From assembly GCA_946965045.2 (NCBI GenBank), contig OX337235.1, forward strand, positions 930,001 through 994,000: 64,000 bases of DNA. The letters run 5' to 3'. Origin of the DNA: Epithemia pelagica (taxonomy: Eukaryota > Bacillariophyta > Bacillariophyceae > Surirellales > Surirellaceae). Shown here one piece after another: positions 53,236 to 62,747 of the stretch (its first letter is position 1; each line of letters starts with the position of its first letter). The notes beneath the pieces were generated by a model. That model ran no database searches, was not told where the DNA came from, and saw only the letters and a list, made by a program, of their open reading frames with translations. The translations under genes and the position numbers were made by a program.

Positions 53236-54354
53236 CTAGCCCCAAAAACTCCAGGCATCTCGTCTCCAGGCCGCATTCTTTTTCTTGGCCTGTTTGGCAA
53301 TCATTTGTTCCACAATCTTGTCCAAGGATTGTTTCAAGGCAAAGCGTTCTTCGAGCACGGGCCGCACATCTTCACAGGCATTCAATTCCTCCAACAATTG
53401 CGGAATGCTTTGCAAACTAGTATCCTCGGGGTCATTGAAAAAGCTGGGAACCAAAATTCCATTCGATGGATTGGACAAAAAACTCAGTGGATGATTGTCA
53501 ATCAAGACTGTGCGGGCCAAATTGGGAATGGGCAAGGTGGACAAATTCTTGACGTAGGCACCCGTGGCACTGTCGTACGTACAGGACGAACGATACCATC
53601 GAGCGGCAAATTTGGTACCATCCGGATCCAATTTGTCCAACAAGGGATTGGCATAACTGGGCAAGGAGGCGGTAAAAATGTGCGTTTCGTACTTGGAGGT
53701 AATCTCTTCCAAAAAGGCTGGCAATCCGGGGCGGACATTGACCAAGACCAATGGAGCACCATCCGGAAGTTGGACCCGAAAATGATCTACCGGTGTCCCT
53801 TTATCGTTTCGTCGTCGAATTTGGAGTTGATGGGCCAGGACTTGCGCCATGGAAGGATTGGTCAAGAATTGAGAATGCAACAAACATTCGTCCATATCCA
53901 ACACCACAATCAAATCCGAATCGTACTGTCGCTTGCGCACAAATTCCTGGGCATTCGTGGACGACGTGGTCACTTGAGGTGGTGGTGGTGGAGGGGAGGA
54001 GGAGGGAGGTGCCACCAAATCGTGGACATGAAAGGCCACCGGTTTGCCATTCACCAACGGACGGCGTTGGCGCAATCGAGGATCCACCACCGCACCGCGT
54101 TGTCGCTTGTTGTTATTGTGATGGTGGTGAAGAAAACTCGAGGAATGCTCCGTGGCAGCCGCAGAGGCGGCGGTGGTAGACGACCCGGTCGTCGTACACA
54201 AGGACGATTGACAGCGAGCCGCCGCCGACGACGACAAGTGCATCCACAAGTGGCCGTTTCCTGCCATACTGCCGCGGGCTTCGCGTTTCAACAAACAAGT
54301 CATTAAGCTCTTACGAAAGCTCATGGTGGTCATTGGAGCCTGTGCTTGAAACAT
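53236..54354 (-). CDS. FCP1/SCP (NIF)-type HAD phosphatase-like protein
   Basis: 372 aa from the ATG at 54354 (MFQAQAPM); earlier in-frame codons to 54453 add a hydrophobic leader. Residues about 40-145 are low complexity (Ser/Ala, His-rich, Pro-rich). The NIF domain follows: LIVVLDMDECLLHS (residues 148-161), VRPGLPAFLEEI, THIFTASLPSYANPLLDKLD, RSSCTYDSATGAYVKNL, VLIDNHPLSFLSNPSNG and PSFFNDPEDTSLQ. The family motif is DxDx(T/V); here Cys takes the Thr position (D153-M-D155-E-C157). Members dephosphorylate Ser/Thr, for example on the RNA polymerase II CTD. Activity with Cys is possible but unproven. Confidence 0.85.
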   Translation of the reverse strand: MFQAQAPMTTMSFRKSLMTCLLKREARGSMAGNGHLWMHLSSSAAARCQSSLCTTTGSSTTAASAAATEHSSSFLHHHHNNNKRQRGAVVDPRLRQRRPLVNGKPVAFHVHDLVAPPSSSPPPPPPQVTTSSTNAQEFVRKRQYDSDLIVVLDMDECLLHSQFLTNPSMAQVLAHQLQIRRRNDKGTPVDHFRVQLPDGAPLVLVNVRPGLPAFLEEITSKYETHIFTASLPSYANPLLDKLDPDGTKFAARWYRSSCTYDSATGAYVKNLSTLPIPNLARTVLIDNHPLSFLSNPSNGILVPSFFNDPEDTSLQSIPQLLEELNACEDVRPVLEERFALKQSLDKIVEQMIAKQAKKKNAAWRRDAWSFWG

Positions 54355-54744
54355 GATGGTGCTTGTTGTTGATGGCTGTAGTGACAGAACGAATGAAAGA
54401 TACGAAATAAAAAAGTGCAAAATCCGGCTCAATAGCGAAAGCAATGGAGTCAAAACTTGAATGACTGAATCGATTGGATTGGTTCAGCGGCTCAAACAAA
54501 ACGTCGTGAACTCTTGTCACTCTCTGCTTCGTTGAGGACGTTGATAGGTTATATTATAAGACTGTTGAGAGATGGCTGAATGTGTCTGTCACAAACAAGG
54601 ACAATAAGACACAACAACAAACGCGAATTGACTCTAAAGTGGTGTGGTTACTACGATCAATGGGGGAAGTTTTTTGGTTATGGCTTTGGTGAATTTGTGT
54701 GGGTTTTTGGGCCACCAAGGATGCACGTGTGCGCTATACTCCAC
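54355..54744. other. Intergenic DNA
   Basis: Promoter side of the phosphatase gene. Nothing else recognised. Confidence 0.4.
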
Positions 54745-54751
54745 TCCAAAT

Positions 54752-55334
54752 CAAGGTTGCTACTACGTCACGTCACGGGCCACAACCGTGACGTGACGCC
54801 GTCAAATAGTGACGGGAATATGTTCCCGTCAGGTTTTTCCCGTCACTTTCGTCAATTTTGGGATATTGATAAGACAATAGGGATGTATGATAGAAATAGG
54901 ATGTTTTGACTGTATGTATCATGATTAATGGTCTCTGATGTCTGTAAATGGTGCCTGAAGTGGACGGAAGCTCCACTTCGTCTCCTTTTCCAAGGATGAA
55001 TCCCCAAAGTTTGTCCTTGTCCCGTCTCAGTAGTGGTTCTGACATCCAACCACGGTAAGTCAACATCGATCATGCACACATAATAGTTATGACCATGCTT
55101 GATCATCAATGGTTGATTGTTGTTCATTCCTTGGATCACTTTGGATGCCATTTTTGTGCGTTTCTCGACGTATCTGTTTGACTACAAAAGATCCACAAAA
55201 GATTTTTTTGTTTCCCGTCACTTTTTTTCATTCCCGTCATTCGTCACAGCCTTATGGCCTGACGTGACGTCGTCAATTTTACGTCACGTCACGTGACGTG
55301 CGTCAAATGTGACGTCGTCACAGTAGCATCCTTG
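54752..55334. mobile_element. Non-autonomous hAT-like TIR element
   Basis: Left end CAAGGTTGCTACT and right end AGTAGCATCCTTG are inverted with one mismatch. A direct repeat TCCAAAT flanks both ends (54745-54751 and 55335-55341; TCCAAATC if the first TIR base is counted in the duplication). The 7-8-base duplication suits the hAT superfamily. Both subterminal parts are packed with TGACG/CGTCA motifs and short palindromes. The minus frame at 54852-55151 has no recognised domain. Confidence 0.72.
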
Positions 55335-55477
55335 TCCAAATCGAAGCCGCAGCTTTGCAATTTCATTTTTTATGACGCAAGCAGAATTTCCAACCATGTC
55401 TGTGCTGTGAGACCAGGTGTACTTTCATTGCTCTCCGGAATATTCTAGAATAATCTTGGTGAATCCGTCGGATCCAT

Positions 55478-56088
55478 GTAAGGGCTGGGGATACCGATCC
55501 ATGTACATCTAAGTAGGCTCAGTACAAAAGCTACGTAGAGTACATAAAATCAAATATTACACGCCACCCCGAAAATGATCGGAAGTCCAAAAAAATGCAA
55601 AAACACTCCACGATGACGGCGAGATCCGGTGATGCCGCATGCATTCACCCATGCATTGCATAAAGATCCGACCACTGTAAGTTGCTTTAGTTGGTTTGTA
55701 TTACGGCGTTCTGGAGTTACAGAAGATTTGTCCAGTTGGATCAAAAGTTATGCTCATTTTTCCGCAGTCATGAAATCTAACAACCTTCCTAACTCATCCA
55801 TTTCTCAACGGTGCCTCGACCCAATTGAAAGCAGAGTCAATCTAGTAGTGAAGACTCTTATTCTAAAAGCGGTTTAGGTGAGCTCTTTTATTGAGGAAGT
55901 TATGGCCATGGGGGTGATGACTTTCACCATTGTCGAGTGATGGCTTTTGTTTCTCGTGGCAGCAAGTTTTCGATTTGAAGCTAGGTGTGACGATCCGCCC
56001 CACTTGTTACACTCACAAAAATAGTAGCACGTAGGTAAATGTACTGAGCCTACTTAGATGTACATGGATCGGTATCCCCAGCCCTTAC
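55478..56088. mobile_element. Non-autonomous element with a perfect 48-bp TIR
   Basis: GTAAGGGCTGGGGATACC starts the left repeat (55478-55525). Its exact reverse complement ends the right repeat (56041-56088). 611 bases in total, with no coding capacity. If the target duplication is TA (bases just inside the outer G and C), it could be Tc1/mariner-like; otherwise unassigned. Perfect repeats suggest a recent insertion. Confidence 0.8.
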
Positions 56089-56799
56089 TCTTTTCCTGAC
56101 ACTCCATACTTCAAATTTCAAATAATCGTTCCGAAACTCTCTTGAGTTTGCAATTTCATCGGCTTCTCGGTTTTGCGCCTCGCGAAAAAGGGAAGGCCAA
56201 AGGCGACTGCTGCTGGAAAACCCGAACGAGATCCGTGACGTTTGCGAATCGGATCGAACCATCGCCCCACAGACCACAGCAGTCTGAGTGAAAGTGCATC
56301 ATCTTCTCATCGCTCGCTCCACGATGATCTCGTGGGTGTGTGTCCTTTCGGGAATCCGCGAGATCGAGAATTCAACCGAAGTCGAATTGTCTGTGGGTCT
56401 GGATCCAGATGGTGGCTAGGTGCGACATGGCTTCTCGTTACAAGAGCACCCACCTGCTCCCCAGGACAGGGACATGCAAGTAAGAGAATGCTTCCTGGTT
56501 GACGTTGTGTCTCTTTGAGAAGCGAAGTGGACCGAACTCTCTCCCATGGCGTGTTTGTGTGCTCTTGCCGGGAGGCCAACGGCCAATTGCCGCCAATGGC
56601 AAATCATGGCAACGAACTCTCAACCCTTCCACAAAGATCCTATCGATGCCTTTGACCATGATTGGTCTAGAATAGATTCATTGTGTATGTTGAAACAAAG
56701 TTAGGTTGTACTTAGTAACTAGGAAAAGATAACTACCAAGTTCATGGGACAAAACAGATCCAAAGTAGTCATACACAAATAAATAAATAACTCAAGGAT
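56089..56799. other. Intergenic DNA left of the non-LTR element
   Basis: Short open frames only. The 3' end of the minus-strand LINE should lie in the right part, but a clear poly-A (poly-T here) was not recognised; a (AAAT)n-like run occurs near 56778. Confidence 0.4.
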
Positions 56800-56997
56800 T
56801 AGTTTACGAGGAAACTGCCGAAGGCTTTACCGTCGCTTGCGACCAAAGGGAGACGAATCCCGCCCGGACAAGTCGACCATAGAGAAAATATATAAGATAG
56901 AAAATAGATGAAAAAAAATAACGCGAACACGGCACAGAAAATCACACAAACGAATAAAGGAAACCCCGACTGCTTCCAGCCCTGGCCAATGTCCTTC

Positions 56998-58806
56998 TCA
57001 TCGAGCCGTCGGGACTGAGCGAAAGAAAAAAGACCGAAGACACCGTTGTTGGCGCCGTAGGGACCGGGACGCAGCTGACGCGACCGGGGTAGAAATGCGT
57101 CGAAGAAAAGCAATTTGGAGGTGAGGAGGGTCCTGTAACCGAGTGTCCAAAGGACAACGAAACAAAAGCCTCCAAGCTGGGGAATTCCGCAAAGGAGAGA
57201 GATAGGCATCCCGAATAGCCGCACATCGCTCAGCCCGCTTGCGTTCGACCTCAGCTGCATGAAGGATGGCGTTCCGATGTTCCCACTGGTCCCATGCTGT
57301 ATTCCATACTTGTTGGATCAGCAAGGAGAGCCAGCGACGGCCCGATTGCCGTTTACCCAAAAATTGATAATATGCTTGCTGAACGTCGGCCCAACGCCAT
57401 GACCAATGACCCCAAATTGCATTAGTCCAGCCTAGTTGAAGTTGATCCTCCAAGGCTTCCCTCAATCCGGGAGTCGATGTGAACTCCTGTGGAGGAGGGG
57501 AGCCATCAACCCACGACCTTAAATGGGAAAGAATCATTCGGGCCATGGACGGATGAGTGTGGCGCAATGCTAACCACCTGTCCAACTTGGAAAGAAAATG
57601 CATCCATCGTGCTTTTACGTCCGGATGAGCACACGTGACGACATGATCGGCTGTCTCCATTTCGTGACCACACCGTGGGCACGTGGGATTCTGCCACTGA
57701 CGTCGACGGACCATCTCAACACCAACGGCCGACCGATGAGCGGTGGCCTTGATCACCCAATGGCGGTGTCCTTGCGGAAGCAGCGCTAAGGCCCCAGACC
57801 GGGCCTCCCACTGTACCATGGTGCACGTCCCAGATCCAAAGCGGTTGAGTCGCTGCCAATGGTCCATAGCCGGGGGGGACAGGACGTGGGTCCGGATCGT
57901 GGAAGCCAATTCCGAAACGACCATCGAATCCCCACATGAGATGGGAGGGAGAGGAAAACTGAAAAACTGAGGAGTACACTCGGGGCGAAGACGCTCATAA
58001 ACCGCCGTAGCACACGAATCCACGAACACATTGCGTCGAGCCCAGATGTCCAAGGGGCCGTCCCCAGCATCCTGGTGCCCTTTGACATGACGCCACTGCC
58101 ACTTAATCCCCACCAACCCATTCAAGAGGGACTGACACAAGGAGAGGAGATCCCAGCTATGGTCCGCTACCGTTGCCGGATGGCCCTTTCGAAAGACTCG
58201 GCCAAGAACCGAATCACTGTCGGTCGCAAACGTTAGAGTCCCAGAAGTTTCGGGAAACGTAAACAAAATTCGACGTAGAAAGGTCACAATCCCCAAAAGG
58301 CCCGCTAATTCACTTCGATAGGAGCACTGACTGTTCGGGGGGCCCGGAATCCGGAACCCCGCGGCCAGAATTGCTATCTCTTCCGCGTGAGTGGCGATGC
58401 CCCAGGCGCAGGTACCGGCGACCCCAGCATGTGCCGAGCCATCCGAAAACACCGCTAACGAGCCATCCCTAAGCGCAGAAAGCAGACGGGAGATCGTGGA
58501 TTCCGATGGGGGAATAAACCATACTGGCGCCACTTCAGCCAACTGTGGGTCATGCCAATCAAAAGTGGAACTACGCGCCGAAAAACGAGGAAACCGAGGC
58601 GACCAATCCACCGGAGTAGGGTCCCATGTCAATAATGACACCGATTGCCGAGAGCCATATACATCAGCAGCATGCAGTGGGGGGGGCGAGTACCAAAGAG
58701 GCAAGGGATACTTGAGTCGTCGTAATGGCGTAGACAGCCCGTCCTCGCTGCTGTGGCCGACGGATCGCGACCGTCCACTCCTCCACGGAAGAGGGGACGT
58801 ACACAC
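56998..58806 (-). CDS. LINE RNase H and zinc-finger segment
   Basis: The frame begins at a GTG and overlaps the RT frame by 143 bases in the +1 frame, so it is probably the end of the RT polyprotein after a frameshift. RNase H signatures are present: FSDGSA (first Asp), SELAGL (Glu), TDSDSVL (Asp), and KGHQD with a later Asp (NVFVD). A zinc cluster follows: CPRCGHEM with ADHVVTC (CCHC). The C-terminus is Arg-rich. The catalytic residues look complete. Confidence 0.8.
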   Translation of the reverse strand: MCTSPLPWRSGRSRSVGHSSEDGLSTPLRRLKYPLPLWYSPPPLHAADVYGSRQSVSLLTWDPTPVDWSPRFPRFSARSSTFDWHDPQLAEVAPVWFIPPSESTISRLLSALRDGSLAVFSDGSAHAGVAGTCAWGIATHAEEIAILAAGFRIPGPPNSQCSYRSELAGLLGIVTFLRRILFTFPETSGTLTFATDSDSVLGRVFRKGHPATVADHSWDLLSLCQSLLNGLVGIKWQWRHVKGHQDAGDGPLDIWARRNVFVDSCATAVYERLRPECTPQFFSFPLPPISCGDSMVVSELASTIRTHVLSPPAMDHWQRLNRFGSGTCTMVQWEARSGALALLPQGHRHWVIKATAHRSAVGVEMVRRRQWQNPTCPRCGHEMETADHVVTCAHPDVKARWMHFLSKLDRWLALRHTHPSMARMILSHLRSWVDGSPPPQEFTSTPGLREALEDQLQLGWTNAIWGHWSWRWADVQQAYYQFLGKRQSGRRWLSLLIQQVWNTAWDQWEHRNAILHAAEVERKRAERCAAIRDAYLSPLRNSPAWRLLFRCPLDTRLQDPPHLQIAFLRRISTPVASAASRSLRRQQRCLRSFFFRSVPTAR

Positions 58807-61800
58807 GATCCCACACCGGACAATACATCGTCATTTGCGGCAACGCCGCGTCCAAGTGCCAAGATCCAAGGGTGGTCGTGATCCGCCGAAAACGAGGCTC
58901 CACCCCAAACGTGGTAGCCAGAGCCTCCTGCCATTCAGTCCACTGAAGGGCGGAGTGCGGGGGCGACTGTGGCCATAGGTCAAGAAAAGGCCGTCGATCA
59001 CAGGGTCCAGCACCTGTCCAAGCCTGCAGCAGGATGTGCGTCCCGTCCGTCGTCACGATGTCCGCTAACGTAAGAGCGCGAAGAAAAAGCCTGCAACGAT
59101 TAAGCCGAGCCAGGACCGCGGAGGACCGAATACCCCTTTGCCAAAAGGCAACCATTAAAAACACGTCACCCGTTCGCAAAGGCTGAAGAGGGGGGACAGG
59201 GGACGAGAGGCGGATGGAATAACGACTGCAGAAAGCCCATAACGACGTGAGCCATGTTGATACAGCGCAAGAACCCCAGACCTGGAAATCCAAATCCCAC
59301 GGAAAAGCCGAGTGACCCAATTCCACCTGTAAGTATTCCAACGAGTTACGAAGCAAGAAACCAGTAATGGCCGTATGGGACGAACCGAACATAACAAATG
59401 CCTTGATGTGGGCGAGCCCCTGTTCAACGAATAAATTGGGGACCGAGAACCCGCCAGCAGAGTACGGAGCGTGTACCACTGAGCGGGGCATGGAACGCAC
59501 AATATGGGATCTGCTCAGGCCAACCTTGAGAAGGGGAGCCATCAATGACTGACATTCCAGCTCAGTAAAGGTGGTAGCCGCTAATGGGTAGTCCAAGGTT
59601 TTGAGAATCCCCGTATGTAGGGACAGCCACACCAAACGGTGGGGCAACCGGCGGACTCGGATTCGTTCAGTCCAAGCTTTGATCTTAGCCTGTAGGTAAT
59701 CGTATTCCGCCACCATAGAGCCGCTCGGAGCTGTCCACACGCCGAGAGTTTTTCGGGCCTCCGTTGGTTCCACTCGTTCGATCGTTACCATCCTGCCGGA
59801 CGGCGACCGAACTTGAAGGGAAGCCGGAGCATCCGCGGTGGTCACCATCTTCCAACCAACACCACACCACCTATAATCGACCAAATACCAGTGACATTTT
59901 GCAGGGGAAAGGGCCCCCCCTGAAGCGCGTAAGGCCGCTTCCCAAAAATGCACACTCTGCTGTAGTCTTTCCGCGACCTGGGATGATGTAGCGCGAGACA
60001 CAACACCATCCACAACCAAGTCGGTATCGTCGACAAAGGCATACCCCACAAACATAAAACTAGAGCCGGTTACCGGAGACCGCAGGAGAATACCGTACCC
60101 CCGTTGACGCATCACGTTGAAAATGGGGGTACTAACAACCGCCCAAATAGCAGGACCCGCACCATTTCCTTGACCGATGCCTTGCACCGGGACGTCATGG
60201 CCCAGAGCGGAAAACGACACCGTAGAATCCCCATAGGTAGTGCGAATGAAATGGCGCAACCGCTGAATCGGGCCCAGGGAGGAGTCAACAAGCTTGGGCG
60301 GCACCCCACATCGTTGCATCACCAAACCAGCGGAACTGTGGCCAATCCTGTCATAACAGGACTTGGCATCGTTGGAACAGAGCCCACCAGGACGTTTAGT
60401 TTGGCGGAGAAGGTCATACGTTAGCACCTTGTTTAAACACTGATAGATGGCACTATGGCCCCGGCGACTGCCATACTGCTCGGGGGCCAGGAGTTGGTTT
60501 GCCTCCGCATAGCCCATCATGGCACGACCCATAAGTTTATTGTTGTGATTGTAGTCCGCCTCATAGAGGAGAATCGTGCGGAGTTTCGATACCTTAGTCA
60601 CCCCGGGCTTCTTCTCCAACATAACATTGAGCCCTTGCTGCCATCGGAGTGGAAGATAACCCGTTTCGGTAGGGATACGGGCCAGGGCCGCGTCGACTGC
60701 ACCGAGAAGAGGTGAGTAGCTATTGGCAATGAAATGGCCAAAGTGTAGCCCCGAGGGCCCGGAAGAAGTGAATTCGTCCATACGGTGCCACGAGTGGGCG
60801 TAAGCGGTAGTGCGGAAATCCAACCGAAAAGGATGCGGAGCCACTAAAACAGACGGCCGCCGATGAGCCGACAGGTAGATTGCCGCTTCGGGGGATACAA
60901 ATTTGTCCACCGCCGAAGAGTCACCGGAACCCAAAAGAGACTGGGACGTAGGCGAGGTACCGGTAGGGCCAAGGATAGCCACGACCTGAGGTTGTAATAG
61001 GTCAGTGTCGGACGCTTGGCGAAAGCGGCGATCGTTTTCGATCAGACAACCTTGTTCCAAACCGACGCGATCAGTGCGAGTCGCCCACGCACCATTCCAC
61101 TCGCCGTCCTCCCATTCGCCAGGACCAACTGGCACTTCGACCGAAGAGAGACCGGCCCGGGACGTCGGGGAGAGGACACTCCGAAGTAACGCGGCGTCCT
61201 TCCTTTGTTGCTCTCGACGGATCATATTCGACAGTCCAGACTTGGCCGAATCCCACCCGGCCTCCGCACGCGCTGCCACCAATTGTTGAAGAAACGCCGT
61301 ACGGGCAGATGGGGCATCCCGCTTCAACCTCTTGTATTCGTCCCAGGCGTCCTGACGGTGTACAAGGATTTCCTCCGAAGGCATATCCATGGGACACTCC
61401 AGGCCCGCGTTGTGCGCAAGGCGATCAAGATATTTCCGACTAACATGGCGACCAATCGATGCCGCATAGAGCCGATCCCAAAACCGATGGACCGCCAGGG
61501 CGTGGGCCAAAACCGGAGACCAGGGTACTGACCCAGTTCGGAGTTTGCGACACTTTCGATCAGCTAAAAAAATGCCATGAACCCTTAACGCATCTAAGGC
61601 CTCCCATTCCTGGGCCTGCCACTCTGTGAGAGGACCCGAAATCGACTGCTCCAACCGAAAAGTCCGGTCAGCCACCCGATGGTGGGTATAAAAGTCCTGC
61701 AAGGTTCGTAGGTAACGACGAACCACCCGGGGATCGTGGCACTGGAGGCGACGAGCGATGCGCGGGGAGAGCGGTCGGGACGAAACACCAAAGATGGCTG

Positions 61801-62692
61801 AAAGGGGGACATCCAGCCACACGGCGCGATGGTCCCCGGGAGCCACACCAAATGGAAAATAACCACACGGACCACCAGTGACCGTGGCCGAGGCAAACAT
61901 CCCGTCAATAGGCCGAGATCCTCGATTATGAGTCGGGGGAGCAGACGACCGGTCGTGACGCAAAAAGTGTACGTTATCCAACTGATGCGCGGTACAAATC
62001 GATTCCACCACATTATCAGGCTGCCAAAGTGTAGGTTCGTTGGCGTCCAAAGCCAACAAGACTTGGTCGCCATCGGCGTGGGCTTTCGCCAGCATCTCCG
62101 CCAAATCGTCCAGGAAAACCTGTCTGGGATCCACCACTCGGGAGGGAACTTGGGATTCAAAGAAAGCTTGCTGTTGCGACCAAACGGAACCAGGATCACG
62201 AGGGTTATACACAGGCCGATAGGCACTCACGATCCGTAATCGCGAGCCATGGTGGCCCCGAAGTTGGACCCACACCCACCGACCGAGGCCGGAAGGATCA
62301 CGCCCTGACCCGCAAATGCGCCCGGTGTGACTGTCGCGTACGATAATAGCTGTGCCGCCCGGCTGGTAATTAGTAGTATGCTCTTTGTCGCGGTACCAGG
62401 CGACATGAGTCGCGGCCGAGTGAAACCAGGGACGTACAACCTGTGCCAAGTGGTCCGTTTCAGGGACATTGTGCCAGGCTAGGTTCACCTCAGAAAGGCA
62501 CATAATATCCACAGAGTAGTCCAATAAAAACGACTGAAGATCAGCATACTTCACGTGGCGAGGAAACGCCGGGAGGCCGGATACATTTTGAGAAACGACA
62601 CGCAAAACCGCTTCCGAGGGTGTAGGATCCAGACTATCGCCCCAGGAATCCATCTCTGGCCTTGAGGCGCCGTGGTTGCCCCTTGATGGCAT
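58664..62692 (-). CDS. LINE endonuclease-reverse transcriptase
   Basis: The first ATG is at 62692 (MPSRGNHG); the frame is open to 62836, which is GTG. From 62692 it is about 1342 aa. The N-terminus is an APE-like endonuclease (VVSQNVSGLP, CLSEVNLAW, RIVSAYRPV, LALDANEPT, PGDHRAVWLD). The RT domain has NDAKSCYDRIGHS, QGIGQGNGAGPAIW and the catalytic FVDDTD at about 60020-60037. The frame ends at 58664, where RNase H continues in another frame. No internal stop was seen, so this copy could be recent. Confidence 0.87.
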   Translation of the reverse strand: MPSRGNHGASRPEMDSWGDSLDPTPSEAVLRVVSQNVSGLPAFPRHVKYADLQSFLLDYSVDIMCLSEVNLAWHNVPETDHLAQVVRPWFHSAATHVAWYRDKEHTTNYQPGGTAIIVRDSHTGRICGSGRDPSGLGRWVWVQLRGHHGSRLRIVSAYRPVYNPRDPGSVWSQQQAFFESQVPSRVVDPRQVFLDDLAEMLAKAHADGDQVLLALDANEPTLWQPDNVVESICTAHQLDNVHFLRHDRSSAPPTHNRGSRPIDGMFASATVTGGPCGYFPFGVAPGDHRAVWLDVPLSAIFGVSSRPLSPRIARRLQCHDPRVVRRYLRTLQDFYTHHRVADRTFRLEQSISGPLTEWQAQEWEALDALRVHGIFLADRKCRKLRTGSVPWSPVLAHALAVHRFWDRLYAASIGRHVSRKYLDRLAHNAGLECPMDMPSEEILVHRQDAWDEYKRLKRDAPSARTAFLQQLVAARAEAGWDSAKSGLSNMIRREQQRKDAALLRSVLSPTSRAGLSSVEVPVGPGEWEDGEWNGAWATRTDRVGLEQGCLIENDRRFRQASDTDLLQPQVVAILGPTGTSPTSQSLLGSGDSSAVDKFVSPEAAIYLSAHRRPSVLVAPHPFRLDFRTTAYAHSWHRMDEFTSSGPSGLHFGHFIANSYSPLLGAVDAALARIPTETGYLPLRWQQGLNVMLEKKPGVTKVSKLRTILLYEADYNHNNKLMGRAMMGYAEANQLLAPEQYGSRRGHSAIYQCLNKVLTYDLLRQTKRPGGLCSNDAKSCYDRIGHSSAGLVMQRCGVPPKLVDSSLGPIQRLRHFIRTTYGDSTVSFSALGHDVPVQGIGQGNGAGPAIWAVVSTPIFNVMRQRGYGILLRSPVTGSSFMFVGYAFVDDTDLVVDGVVSRATSSQVAERLQQSVHFWEAALRASGGALSPAKCHWYLVDYRWCGVGWKMVTTADAPASLQVRSPSGRMVTIERVEPTEARKTLGVWTAPSGSMVAEYDYLQAKIKAWTERIRVRRLPHRLVWLSLHTGILKTLDYPLAATTFTELECQSLMAPLLKVGLSRSHIVRSMPRSVVHAPYSAGGFSVPNLFVEQGLAHIKAFVMFGSSHTAITGFLLRNSLEYLQVELGHSAFPWDLDFQVWGSCAVSTWLTSLWAFCSRYSIRLSSPVPPLQPLRTGDVFLMVAFWQRGIRSSAVLARLNRCRLFLRALTLADIVTTDGTHILLQAWTGAGPCDRRPFLDLWPQSPPHSALQWTEWQEALATTFGVEPRFRRITTTLGSWHLDAALPQMTMYCPVWDRVYVPSSVEEWTVAIRRPQQRGRAVYAITTTQVSLASLVLAPPTACC

Positions 62693-62747
62693 CCTCTCGG
62701 TGTTCCAGGGTGCAAGGGACGGCAGCGCCCGGAACGAGGAGGTGGGA

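Noticed and set aside
54852-55151. Minus-strand frame inside the hAT-like MITE
   Set aside because: Begins with a plausible ATG but shows no recognised domain and sits in a non-autonomous element; could be a captured fragment.
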